DNA of 25,054 nucleotides from DAOOVD01 sp035369845 (GTDB lineage: Bacteria; Bacillota; Desulfotomaculia; Desulfotomaculales; Pelotomaculaceae). Each line of letters starts with the position of its first letter. The first letter of the stretch is position 1. The DNA is taken from the NCBI GenBank assembly GCA_035369845.1, contig DAOOVD010000035.1, positions 1-25,054 of the forward strand, read 5' to 3'. The position numbers and the translations under genes are program-made. Of this stretch, positions 7,367 to 14,718 are shown piece by piece. Under the pieces are notes generated by a model. It made no database searches. It was not told the origin of the DNA and worked only from the letters and a program-made list of their open reading frames with translations.

Positions 7367-8065
7367 TCAGCACAGCCTGATGTATTTGTTGAGCGTACCG
7401 TCAAGACAGGCTTGTTCGACATCGGCCGCCGGCTCTCTTATATTAAAAGAGCTCAAGGCGCCGTCCATCAGTACGGTAACACCGAAGTCGCATATGCCGC
7501 TGACGGTTTTCGAAATGCCGGACATCTCCCTGATAAGGCCGCTCATAATGAACAGGATTTCATTGATCTCCTTTCTGTCCTTTGCCAGCGCGCAGTACCT
7601 GCCGTTGAATTCCCCGGCAACTTCCCCGCTGATGTCGTCCGGCCACAGGACGAACAGATTGCCTCTTTCCAGCACGCCCGTACTGCTTTCAAAAAAATCC
7701 TTGCCCAGCACGCCTATCCGCGGGGAAAACAGGTCACCTTCCCTCGCAATGTATGAAAACAACACTTTCGTGGCGTTTACGGCTTCTACGATCCCGGGGC
7801 GCTCCTGGCAGGTCCAGAGGTAGGTGTTGTAATAACACAGCCTCACGTCCCTGGAATTCCCCACCGAACACTGGGTCAGGTTCACGAAAAAAGCCTTGAT
7901 AAAATCGTGGTGGCCGGCGCCGCTTCCCCAGCCCAATTCCGTTTGATAGAGCTTTCTTGAACTGTCGTCGATAATTTCAGAGCTTCCCGGATGCTTTCTG
8001 ATCACTCTCGTATCGGTGGCAATCACCAAAAAGTCACCGGCAACGTATGACGCCACAATCGACAT
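7367..8065 (-). CDS. Hypothetical protein with a proteasome/HslV-like (Ntn-hydrolase) N-terminus
   Basis: 232 residues, ATG at 8065 with GGGGG 7 nt upstream. The first 60 residues (MSIVASYVAGDFLVIATDTR, SSRKLYQTELGWGSGAGHHD) recall the start of Ntn-hydrolase beta subunits: a beta strand, then a second strand with the D-x-R motif of proteasome/HslV proteins, then a Lys-containing segment and a GxGxG turn. The N-terminal nucleophile would have to be Ser2 after Met removal; the usual Thr is not there. The rest (residues 70-232) has no motif I know. Bacterial proteasome-like proteins of this size exist outside HslV, so this may be a divergent or inactive member. It lies alone between two terminated units on the minus strand. 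Confidence 0.6.
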   Translation of the reverse strand: MSIVASYVAGDFLVIATDTRVIRKHPGSSEIIDDSSRKLYQTELGWGSGAGHHDFIKAFFVNLTQCSVGNSRDVRLCYYNTYLWTCQERPGIVEAVNATKVLFSYIAREGDLFSPRIGVLGKDFFESSTGVLERGNLFVLWPDDISGEVAGEFNGRYCALAKDRKEINEILFIMSGLIREMSGISKTVSGICDFGVTVLMDGALSSFNIREPAADVEQACLDGTLNKYIRLC

Positions 8066-8140
8066 TTATAAACCCCCGTAATTATTTTTGAAAGACTTCG
8101 CCATACCATCGTCCAACTCCTCTTGCCGAAATGCGCACTC

Positions 8141-8165
8141 GAAAAAAACACCGGCTTTGGCCGGT
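8141..8165 (-). terminator. Rho-independent terminator of the fix operon
   Basis: On the minus strand ACCGGC-CAAA-GCCGGT is followed by GTTTTTTTC. It lies about 50 nt after the fixX stop, so it marks the end of the fixABCX transcript. Confidence 0.85.
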
Positions 8166-8215
8166 TACAGGGGGGTATTGATTAAAAACGGGACTCTTTG
8201 CATTAATCCGGCAGT

Positions 8216-8494
8216 TTATCCGTAGCGAAAACTGATCCCGAATGCGCCGCGCGGGTAATTCCAACTGACGGCCTTCTTTGTACAGGCCACCCGGCAGGTC
8301 CCGCACTCCAGACAGCCTGCGTGATCGAAGGAAATGTCGTCCCCGTTCCAGGCGTATAAAGCGGCGGGGCAGACGAAAGTGCAGGGCTTCTCCGCGCACT
8401 GGCGGCAGAGAGCCTTGTTTATCGCAATGTGCGGCTCTTCGTCAAGCTGGAATTTGTTCAACGCCAGACGATCCTGGACACTCAACCGCTTCAC
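8216..8494 (-). CDS. fixX: FixX-like ferredoxin
   Basis: 92 residues. The C-terminal half (CLECGTCRVACTKKAV, YPRGAFGISFRYG) is characteristic of FixX, the ferredoxin partner of FixC. Cys61, 64, 67 and 71 form a standard CxxCxxCxxxC, and Cys30, 33, 38 and 42 (CRQCAEKPC, VCP) give a second set. It can therefore hold two 4Fe-4S clusters, whereas from memory E. coli FixX lacks the first set and Cys71. It should accept electrons from FixC or pass them to the FixAB flavoprotein in the cytosol or at the membrane. It starts with GTG overlapping the fixC stop by four bases (GTGA), a sign of coupled translation. A terminator follows. Confidence 0.93.
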   Translation of the reverse strand: MKRLSVQDRLALNKFQLDEEPHIAINKALCRQCAEKPCTFVCPAALYAWNGDDISFDHAGCLECGTCRVACTKKAVSWNYPRGAFGISFRYG

Positions 8495-9792
8495 AGGCTC
8501 CTTGCTCCTTTCCAGCAGGTTTTCACCAATTTTAAGAAAGATTTCTTCCTGTTCAAGTGACGCATCACCAGCTTCCGAACCCGCTCGGGAGGGTCTCCTT
8601 TTACCTTGAAGAGATCCGTCAGGATATCAACAGCCAGCGTGGGAAATGTGGTATATAAATCGGGTTCTTCCAATAAGTCCGGCACGTTTTTATACGTTTC
8701 GAGGTCGCGGAAAACGTGTGATTGACGGAGAAAATCCCCGTATATCTTCAGGGTGGCTGCGCTGAAATCCCCCTTCTCTTTGGCCGCCATTACAGCCCTG
8801 GCCGCAAGAGCGCCGGATGTCACCGCAAAATCCATCCCGCGCACGATATAACCCGTGTTGAGCACAAAACCCGCCGCGTCGCCGGCAACAAGCATCCCCC
8901 CTGTAAAGAGAACGGGTTTCATGGCCAGGCCGGCTTCGGGCACGAGATGCGCCGAATACTCCACAACCTCTCCTCCTTCGACAAAGGGCTGGATTACAGG
9001 GTGAAACTTAAAATCTTCAACCGCCTCGGCAACACTTACTCCGGCCTTGACCAGGGAGGCCACATTGAAGACAAGTCCCAAAGACAGACTTTCCTTGTTT
9101 GTATAGAGAAAACCACCGCCAGGGACACCTTTCGTGCACGCGCCGACAAAAAGGCGGGCCGCGCCTGTATTTTCTCTCAGGCAGAATCGGTCCTCGACAA
9201 TCTTTTTCGGCAGGGCAATCACCGATTTGACTCCAACAGCGACATGTTCAGGCCGGAGTTCCCCCCTCAAGCCGGCCTTCCGGGCAAGCAGGGAATTGAC
9301 GCCGTCCGCAGCTATCACCACATCGCTGAAGATTTCGTCCTCCCCGGCCTTGATACCGCATACCCTGTCGCCGGACCAGAGCAGATCATCGACCCGGATT
9401 CCCGTGACAATCATGGCGCCGGCTTCTTCGGCTTTCCCCGCCAACCAGGCGTCGAAGTCGGCCCGCAAGACGGTATACGAGCGGGCGGACTCTTCACCCA
9501 GCGCTTCATTATCTAAAGTCAGGGTCACGGCACCCCGTTCAGTCAGAAAACACAATTCCTCTTTTTCCACGCGGCGCTCCACGGGCGCTTCTTCCCAGAA
9601 ATCCGGAATGATCTGCCGGAGTGAGTGACAGTAAAGCCGTCCTCCGGTCATGTTTTTACAGCCGGGCCTGTCCCCTTTCTCCACCAGGGCAACTTCCAGC
9701 CCCCGCCTGGCCAGTTCGTAGGCCGCGGCGCTGCCCGCCGGCCCCGTTCCAACGATGATGCAGTCAAACTTGTCGTCGCTCAATTCTTCCAC
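8491..9792 (-). CDS. fixC: FixC-type FAD-dependent flavoprotein:quinone oxidoreductase
   Basis: 433 residues, close to E. coli FixC in length. The N-terminal Rossmann motif IIVGTGPAGSAAAYELARRG binds FAD and is followed by GDRPGCKNMTGGRLY, typical of FixC and the ETF:quinone oxidoreductase family. The second FAD motif is LVAGDAAGFVLNTGYIVRGMD near residue 310. In the Fix complex FixC takes electrons from FixAB and passes them to quinone, while FixX holds the iron-sulfur part. The frame opens with GTG 9792, but GGAG stands 8 nt before a TTG three codons later (9783), which may be the real start. It lies 35 nt after fixB and overlaps fixX. Confidence 0.93.
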   Translation of the reverse strand: MEELSDDKFDCIIVGTGPAGSAAAYELARRGLEVALVEKGDRPGCKNMTGGRLYCHSLRQIIPDFWEEAPVERRVEKEELCFLTERGAVTLTLDNEALGEESARSYTVLRADFDAWLAGKAEEAGAMIVTGIRVDDLLWSGDRVCGIKAGEDEIFSDVVIAADGVNSLLARKAGLRGELRPEHVAVGVKSVIALPKKIVEDRFCLRENTGAARLFVGACTKGVPGGGFLYTNKESLSLGLVFNVASLVKAGVSVAEAVEDFKFHPVIQPFVEGGEVVEYSAHLVPEAGLAMKPVLFTGGMLVAGDAAGFVLNTGYIVRGMDFAVTSGALAARAVMAAKEKGDFSAATLKIYGDFLRQSHVFRDLETYKNVPDLLEEPDLYTTFPTLAVDILTDLFKVKGDPPERVRKLVMRHLNRKKSFLKLVKTCWKGARSL

Positions 9793-9827
9793 TCCAATCT
9801 GGAAAACACTGCATTTTTGAAGCCGCC

Positions 9828-10769
9828 CTACCTTACTTCCTTGATCTGCTTAATCAGTTCCGGCACCACCTGGTAAAGGTCACCGACAATACCGTAATCC
9901 GACGATTCAAAAACCGGCGCCTCCTCATTCTTGTTGATGCCGACGAATATTTTGGCATCGCGGCAGCCCGACAGGTGCTGGATCTGCCCGGAACTCCCCG
10001 CCAGGATGTATAGCTTCGGCTTTACGGTGCGGCCGGTTATCCCGATGTAAAAATCTTCCGGAAACCAGCGGTATCCTTCTTCTTCCGCTATGGGGCGCGT
10101 ACAGGACACAACTCCGCCCAGCAAACCGGCCAACTCCTCGAACATGGCCAGGTCTTCCCGCCTTTTTACACCGCGCCCCACCGAAACCACCACCTCCGCC
10201 TCCTCAAGGTTGACGGTGCTTCCTTCGCGGGGTTTCTGCCCGACAACCCGGACGCGACCGGACTCGCAGGCGATTTCCGTTATCGCCGGGGAATCAGCCT
10301 CCACCAGAGGGGGACGCTCCCACGTAAGCGGCGGGACGCTTACAACCGGCGTTCCCGACACAAATACGTCCGTGCTGACTGCAAGACCGCCGAAAACAAA
10401 ACGGCTTGTTTTCACTGAATCTGCAAATTCTTCGATTCTAGCTTCGGAAGCCAGACCGCAATCCATCTCCGCGGCCAGCAAAGCGGCAAGTGTTTTGCCG
10501 CGCCTGGTCGACGCCACAAGAACCAGGTCCGCGCCTTCGTTTTTGATCAACTGTGCCAGGCGGGTATAGACGGCCTCCACAGGAGTTCCCCCGCCCAATT
10601 TGAAATAATATATTCTCCCCGCCCCGGCGCCGGCTGCGACTTTGGCCGCGCGTGCACTGCCCACCGCGGCTGCGGTTACAGCAGCCCCCGGGCTGATCCG
10701 GCCGGCACCGTTGATCAACTCCGCCATCAGCTCTTCTTTTTCCGATACGACCCAAACTCTTTTTTGCAT
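9828..10769 (-). CDS. fixB: Electron transfer flavoprotein alpha subunit (FixB)
   Basis: 313 residues, the same length as E. coli FixB. The N-terminal domain (VWVVSEKEELMAELINGAG) resembles FixB rather than general EtfA. The C-terminal FAD-binding domain shows VVSVGRGVKRREDL, SCTRPIAEEEGY, KPKLYILAGSSGQIQHLSG, GINKNEEAPVFESSDYGIVGD and VVPEL. With FixA it forms a heterodimer that carries electrons between an acyl-CoA dehydrogenase or NADH and FixCX. Related FixAB/EtfAB proteins catalyse electron bifurcation; that activity is not provable here. The ATG at 10769 has GGGAGGT 8 nt upstream. It lies 22 nt after fixA. Confidence 0.94.
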   Translation of the reverse strand: MQKRVWVVSEKEELMAELINGAGRISPGAAVTAAAVGSARAAKVAAGAGAGRIYYFKLGGGTPVEAVYTRLAQLIKNEGADLVLVASTRRGKTLAALLAAEMDCGLASEARIEEFADSVKTSRFVFGGLAVSTDVFVSGTPVVSVPPLTWERPPLVEADSPAITEIACESGRVRVVGQKPREGSTVNLEEAEVVVSVGRGVKRREDLAMFEELAGLLGGVVSCTRPIAEEEGYRWFPEDFYIGITGRTVKPKLYILAGSSGQIQHLSGCRDAKIFVGINKNEEAPVFESSDYGIVGDLYQVVPELIKQIKEVR

Positions 10770-10791
10770 CTGAAAATACCTCCCGGACTGA

Positions 10792-11574
10792 TTAGATAGC
10801 TCCTTCTTTAACCAGGGCCGTCACCAGCTGTGATACGGCCTCGACCGTGTCTCCCTTGAAGATATGACGCTTCCTCTCCACCACGGCACCCTTCACAGAC
10901 TCGCTGCGCAGGCTGGACGCCACCCGGCCCGGCTCAATACCCAAATCGGCAAGAGTCAATGTCTGCACGGGTTTTTTCCCTGCTCCTATCAGTTGCTTTA
11001 TACTTGGAATTCTCGGCACGTTGATGTCCCCCGTCACGGTTACAACCGCGGGCAATTCGAGCTCAACGAGTTCCGTCCCGTCGTCCAGCTTCCTCTCTGC
11101 TTTCAGCACGCCGCCCTCCAGCAGGATCTTACCGGCATAAGTGACAGCCGGCCAGCCCAAATGAACTGCGACACGCGGCCCCACCTGCTGGGCGTAGTCA
11201 TCGCTCGCTCCCTCGCCGCAGAGAACAAGGTCGCAACTGCCTATTTTTTTAATCGCCCGGGCCAGAATTTTTGCCGTAACCGCCGGGTCGGCGCCGGCCA
11301 GGCTTTCCTCCTGGATGAAAAATCCTTCGTCTGATCCGCGGGCGAGGGCATCTTTGAGGGAAGCCTTTGCCCCGGCGGGGCCGGCGGTTAAAGCAAAAAC
11401 AACGGCTCCGTGTTTTTCCTTAATCCTGACGGCCTCCTCAATCGCATTCCGGTCAAAATCACTTATTTTCCAGGCGGCCCGGTCAGTTGAAAGCGACCTG
11501 TCTCCCGGGTTCACCCTCAGGTCCTGTTCGTCCAATACATACTTGTAGCATGCCACAACACGCAAAGTAATCAT
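10792..11574 (-). CDS. fixA: Electron transfer flavoprotein beta subunit (FixA)
   Basis: 260 residues. The start MITLRVVACYKYVLDEQDLRVN and the phrases WKISDFDRNAIEEA, CGEGASDDYAQQVG, VTGDINVPRIPSIKQLIGAGKKPV match FixA of the carnitine-associated type much better than ordinary EtfB. It binds the second nucleotide or flavin of the ETF heterodimer with FixB. ATG 11574 is preceded by GGAGG with 6 nt spacing. It is the first gene of fixABCX. A terminator-like hairpin lies directly upstream and only about 30 nt separate that hairpin from the start codon, with no promoter visible in between. Partial read-through from the CoA transferase-dehydrogenase unit, or a promoter inside the dehydrogenase gene, must supply the transcript. 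Confidence 0.94.
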   Translation of the reverse strand: MITLRVVACYKYVLDEQDLRVNPGDRSLSTDRAAWKISDFDRNAIEEAVRIKEKHGAVVFALTAGPAGAKASLKDALARGSDEGFFIQEESLAGADPAVTAKILARAIKKIGSCDLVLCGEGASDDYAQQVGPRVAVHLGWPAVTYAGKILLEGGVLKAERKLDDGTELVELELPAVVTVTGDINVPRIPSIKQLIGAGKKPVQTLTLADLGIEPGRVASSLRSESVKGAVVERKRHIFKGDTVEAVSQLVTALVKEGAI

Positions 11575-11600
11575 CTCCTTCCTCCAGCCGTCTGCTCAAA

Positions 11601-11641
11601 ATAAAAGACCGGAAAGGCCGCCCCTCTGAGGCGTTTTCCGG
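11601..11641 (-). terminator. Terminator or attenuating hairpin between the acyl-CoA dehydrogenase gene and fixA
   Basis: On the minus strand CCGGAAA (11641-11635) pairs with TTTCCGG (11615-11609), with an internal GCC/GGC pairing. TCTTTTATTTT follows. It lies 24 nt after the dehydrogenase stop and about 27 nt before the fixA ribosome binding site area. Confidence 0.7.
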
Positions 11642-11665
11642 CCTTTCTGCTTACCTGAAGCACCC

Positions 11666-12826
11666 CTACTCTATTACGTACCTGCTGATCACCATCTTCT
11701 GAATTTCCGTAGTTCCCTCAGCGATGGTGAGCAGCCTCGCATCCCTCAGGAACCGCTCCGCCGGGAAGTTTTTGGTGTAACCGTACCCGCCGTGGATCTG
11801 GATGCACCTGTCGGCGCACCAAACGGCAGTCTCGGCGGCAAAATATTTGGCCATGGCGGCTTCTTTGCCGTTCCGCAACCCTGCGTCGTAGAGGGACGCG
11901 GCGCGGTAGGTCAGGCAACGGGCCGCTTCCAGCCTGGTGGCCATTTCGGCAAGGTAAAAAGCTATCTGCTGGTGCTGTGCGATAGGCCTGCCGAACGTCT
12001 TGCGCTGTTTGGCATATTCCACGGCGGCATCAAGGCTGGCCTGGGCAATGCCGTTGGCTATGGAGGCGACACAGACACGTCCGAGATCCAGGGATTTCAG
12101 CGCTACGTGCATGCCCTTTCCCAGCCCTTTTTCCATACCGCCCAGGATGTTTTCCAAAGGAATCCGGCAGTCGGTAAAGATCAACTCGCCTGTCGGGGAG
12201 GCATGAAACCCCATTTTTTCTTCCAGCTTTCCGATAGTGAAGCCGGGAGTATCCTTCTCGATGATAAAAGCACTGAGCCCTTTTACGCCCGGCTCATTGG
12301 GAGTCTTCGCAAATACCAAGTAGGTGGCCGACACTCCGGTATTGGAGATAAAACATTTTGAACCGTTGATGACCCAGGAGTCGCCGTCCCGTACCGCCGT
12401 AGTCTGTACAGCGCTCGCATCGGAGCCGGCATTCGGTTCCGTCAGGCAGAAGCCGCCTATTCTTTCGCCTTTGGCCAGCGGGACCAGGTATTTCACCTTT
12501 TGTTCCTCTGTCCCCAGCATCTCCAGGCACTCGGTCTGGCCGGACAAGCCGATGGTGAAACCAACCGTGGCGTTAGCCCTGGAAACCTCTTCAACGGCAA
12601 TCGCCCGGGTGAGCAGATCACCACCTACCCCGCCGTATTTCTCCGCCACCGTAATCCCCATGAGGTTCAGTTCTGCGCATTTTTTTACGAGATCCCACGG
12701 AAATTCGCCCGTCCTGTCCATTTCCCTGGCGCGGGGGGCCAGTTCTTTCTCTGCGAACTCCCTTATCGTCTTTCTCATCAATTCATGATCTTCTTTCAAG
12801 ATAAAACTCAATATTTGCACCACCAT
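11666..12826 (-). CDS. Acyl-CoA dehydrogenase (CaiA-like role)
   Basis: 386 residues from ATG 12826. A TTG at 12811 has GGTGG 8 nt upstream and would give 381 residues starting SFILKEDHELMRK, the usual family start, so the start is uncertain by five codons. An open frame back to 12988 is not part of the protein. Family landmarks are GGVGGDLLTRAIAVEEVSR, CLTEPNAGSDASA, WVINGSKCFISN, QRKTFGRPI, QIHGGYGYTKNFPAERFLRDA and the catalytic Glu (about residue 370) in IAEGTTEIQ. It oxidises an acyl-CoA or reduces an enoyl-CoA with FAD, using the FixAB flavoprotein as electron partner. It follows the CaiB-like CoA transferase by 53 nt, as caiA/caiB pair in enteric bacteria. It resembles short-chain or branched-chain enzymes more than E. 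coli CaiA, so the substrate is open. Confidence 0.92.
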   Translation of the reverse strand: MVVQILSFILKEDHELMRKTIREFAEKELAPRAREMDRTGEFPWDLVKKCAELNLMGITVAEKYGGVGGDLLTRAIAVEEVSRANATVGFTIGLSGQTECLEMLGTEEQKVKYLVPLAKGERIGGFCLTEPNAGSDASAVQTTAVRDGDSWVINGSKCFISNTGVSATYLVFAKTPNEPGVKGLSAFIIEKDTPGFTIGKLEEKMGFHASPTGELIFTDCRIPLENILGGMEKGLGKGMHVALKSLDLGRVCVASIANGIAQASLDAAVEYAKQRKTFGRPIAQHQQIAFYLAEMATRLEAARCLTYRAASLYDAGLRNGKEAAMAKYFAAETAVWCADRCIQIHGGYGYTKNFPAERFLRDARLLTIAEGTTEIQKMVISRYVIE

Positions 12827-12879
12827 TTGCACATATTTAACAGTTAACGGTCTTTTGGGCTCACAACCAGCCGCATCCG

Positions 12880-14160
12880 TCAAATGACGCCTTTCTCCCT
12901 CAGAACGGCGATGTCTTCCGGCCCGTAACCGCAGATTCTGGTAAGAATCGCTTCGGTGTCCTGGCCCATCGCCGGCGCCCCGCGCCATATTTTGCCCGGA
13001 GTCTTGTCCATCTTGGGAACGACGCCTACCGCCTTGACTTTCCTTTTGGTGGTCTGGTCCTTATACTCAATGATATCTCCTCTGTCGATCCAGTGCGGAT
13101 CGTTAATGATGTCATCAGCGTCCACTACAACCTGGCACGGCACCTTGAACTTGGCCATGTGATCCTCGACTTCTTTTGCCGTGCGCTGGGAAATCCATTC
13201 CTTGACAATGCGGTCGAATTCACGGCCGATCGGGGACGCCAGCGCTTCCGGGCCGGAACTGACGGCTTCCCTGGTATAGACATTTGGGTCCAAACCGATT
13301 GCTTTGATGAAGCGTGAGAAAACCGCGGGCCCTATCGCTCCCAGTACAACGTACTTGTCCTTGGCCATGAACACGTTGTACGGCTGCACATTAAACTGCT
13401 GGTTCCCGGTTCTTTCCCTCATGATCTTCTCATTGGCCCACAAAACGACATAATCCGCTATGACTTTCGCCTGCGCCTCAAACTGGGCTATGTCGACCAC
13501 CTGCCCCTGACCCGTTTTCTGGGCGTGCACATAAGCTGCAAGCGCCCCGAACAGACAGTACAACGAAGAAACGTAGTCATTTACCCCGGGGTTGCCCCTC
13601 ATCGGCGGCCTGTCGGGATCCCCGTTGAGGATCAGCCATCCGCTGGCGGCCTGCCCGATGATGTCGAACGATCCCCGGTCGCATTTTTCCGGATCACCGC
13701 CGAACTTGGCCTTCCCGTAACCGCTCACATGGCAGATGACCAGGGACGGGTTGACCTCCAGCAGTTCTTCGTCGTATATCCCGAGTTTGTCCGTCCAGAC
13801 GACGTTCTCCATCCAGATATCGGAGTTCTTAATCAAAGCAAAGAAGACTTCCCTTGCCTCCTGCATGTTCAAATTGGTCTCAAGCGTTATGCTCAACCTG
13901 TTCCTGGCCTCCTGTACCCAGGACGCTCCCACCTGCTGCCCATTCTCGCCCTTGAGGAAGGGGCTGAACAAACGGTAGGGGTCGCCCATGCCGGGCCGCT
14001 CGATATACAGGACTTCGGCTCCGAACTCGGCAAGCATGCTGGCCGCGTAAGGCATGGCGAGATGACCGCCTGTTGTCAGCACCCTCATCCCCGACAGTGG
14101 GCCGAATGTCGGTATTATCGCGGGTGCCGGTACTCTTTGAACATCCTGCCATTTCTTCAT
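12880..14160 (-). CDS. CaiB-like class III CoA transferase
   Basis: 426 residues. FGPLSGMRVLTTGGHLAMPY and AEFGAEVLYIERPG mark the family III (CaiB/BaiF) fold. The C-terminal phrases GKIWRGAPAMGQDTEAIL and YGPEDIAVLREKG closely resemble E. coli CaiB. Asp195 in PGVNDYVSSL is the likely catalytic Asp that forms the CoA-anhydride/thioester intermediate. It would transfer CoA from a product thioester to the incoming acid, saving ATP once the cycle runs. ATG 14160 has GGGAGG 11 nt upstream. A sigma-54 promoter lies about 210 bp upstream and a 46-bp element further up. It is the first gene of a two-gene unit with the acyl-CoA dehydrogenase. Confidence 0.92.
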   Translation of the reverse strand: MKKWQDVQRVPAPAIIPTFGPLSGMRVLTTGGHLAMPYAASMLAEFGAEVLYIERPGMGDPYRLFSPFLKGENGQQVGASWVQEARNRLSITLETNLNMQEAREVFFALIKNSDIWMENVVWTDKLGIYDEELLEVNPSLVICHVSGYGKAKFGGDPEKCDRGSFDIIGQAASGWLILNGDPDRPPMRGNPGVNDYVSSLYCLFGALAAYVHAQKTGQGQVVDIAQFEAQAKVIADYVVLWANEKIMRERTGNQQFNVQPYNVFMAKDKYVVLGAIGPAVFSRFIKAIGLDPNVYTREAVSSGPEALASPIGREFDRIVKEWISQRTAKEVEDHMAKFKVPCQVVVDADDIINDPHWIDRGDIIEYKDQTTKRKVKAVGVVPKMDKTPGKIWRGAPAMGQDTEAILTRICGYGPEDIAVLREKGVI

Positions 14161-14211
14161 AACTGGTTATTCCTCCCGGTTTTTTTGATTTCACTTCTCT
14201 TTTTTGAGCTT

Positions 14212-14343
14212 TCAGCGATCCTGGCGGATATGGAAAACCGCCGGCTTTTTTACCGCAATCCATAAAACCGCCAAGGCCGGACTCTGCTTCCTGACAGCGC
14301 GATACCACCTCTTTCCCGATTTCCGGATTCTGACATCAATCAT
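14212..14343 (-). CDS. Possible 43-residue basic leader peptide
   Basis: An ATG at 14343 falls about 13 nt after the start site predicted from the sigma-54 promoter. The frame (MIDVRIRKSGKRWYRAVRKQ, then a hydrophobic stretch) runs 43 codons to a TGA at 14212, 51 nt before the CoA transferase start. AAAGAAG stands 5 nt before the ATG. The protein would be strongly basic with no known family. It may be a regulatory leader, a real small protein, or only an open stretch. Confidence 0.25.
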   Translation of the reverse strand: MIDVRIRKSGKRWYRAVRKQSPALAVLWIAVKKPAVFHIRQDR

Positions 14344-14365
14344 GCAAACTTCTTTAGACCTTTGA

Positions 14366-14381
14366 AGCAAGAAATATGCCA
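14366..14381 (-). promoter_or_regulatory. Sigma-54 promoter of the CoA transferase-dehydrogenase unit
   Basis: Minus strand TGGCAT (14381-14376), five bases ATTTC, then TTGCT (14370-14366). This matches the known -24/-12 consensus TGGCAC-N5-TTGCW with one change and exact spacing. Transcription should start near 14356. The flanks (CTTTCCCACTGGCATATTT) closely resemble those of the plus-strand promoter at 20561. Confidence 0.8.
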
Positions 14382-14503
14382 GTGGGAAAGCCGGCAGTAA
14401 AATGCTCCTTACAAGCCCGGAAAACCTTTTCTTTACCCGCGCTTCAACAAAATGCGGTAAGACAAAACCCCGGGGCGGCTCAAGCCGGGACCGCCCGGCA
14501 GCC

Positions 14504-14549
14504 GTGTGCAAAACATCAATTTCCCGGTGCGCCGTTATGCACTCCTGCA
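14504..14549 (-). promoter_or_regulatory. 46-bp bipartite element, copy A (candidate enhancer-binding-protein site)
   Basis: Read on the minus strand: TGCAGGAGTGCA (14549-14538), 15 bp, then AAATTGATGTTTTGCACAC (14522-14504). The same element with the same internal spacing occurs at 20415-20460: 12/12 and 18/19 positions agree in the two blocks, 37/46 overall. GTGCATAA and TTTTGCAC inside it form an inverted pair about 29 bp apart. It sits about 150-190 bp upstream of the start site predicted for the CoA transferase unit. Confidence 0.7.
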
Positions 14550-14574
14550 CAACCGGCATGGCAAAAGCCCGGAG

Positions 14575-14599
14575 AAATAAAAACTCCCGCGCAGCGGGA
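14575..14599 (-). terminator. Rho-independent terminator of the MFS-maoC-permease-synthetase unit
   Basis: On the minus strand TCCCGC-TGC-GCGGGA is followed by GTTTTTATTT. It lies about 120 nt after the synthetase stop. A second hairpin (14601-14615, UUCGG-type loop on the plus strand) is just before it. Confidence 0.8.
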
Positions 14600-14718
14600 A
14601 GACAGTTCGGCTGTCAATTCAATTTTAAACGGTATCGCGGCAATGAACGCATTGTCGCCGTCGTCGAAACCGGGACTCAGCGTAAAAAACCGGACGACTC
14701 ACTTCAAATAGGGAGCGT

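Larger units (their letters stand above)
14161..14718. other. 558-bp regulatory region before the CoA transferase gene
   Basis: Reading along the minus strand it holds a hairpin GACAG-TTCGG-CTGTC (14601-14615), the terminator of the synthetase unit (14575-14599), the 46-bp element (14504-14549), a sigma-54 promoter (14366-14381), a possible 43-codon leader frame (14212-14343) and the CoA transferase ribosome binding site. No larger gene is credible here. Confidence 0.7.

Noticed and set aside
12827..12988. N-terminal extension of the first acyl-CoA dehydrogenase
   Set aside because: The added residues are Arg/Gly-rich, overlap the end of the CoA transferase gene, and lie before the normal family start.
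14298..14311. T-box-like motif on the minus strand (GAGGTGGTATCGCG) in the CoA transferase leader
   Set aside because: It matches 11 of 14 positions of the T-box consensus, but only about 50 nt separate it from the predicted start site, too short for a T-box stem I. No matching antiterminator/terminator pair follows, and the downstream genes are not amino-acid related.
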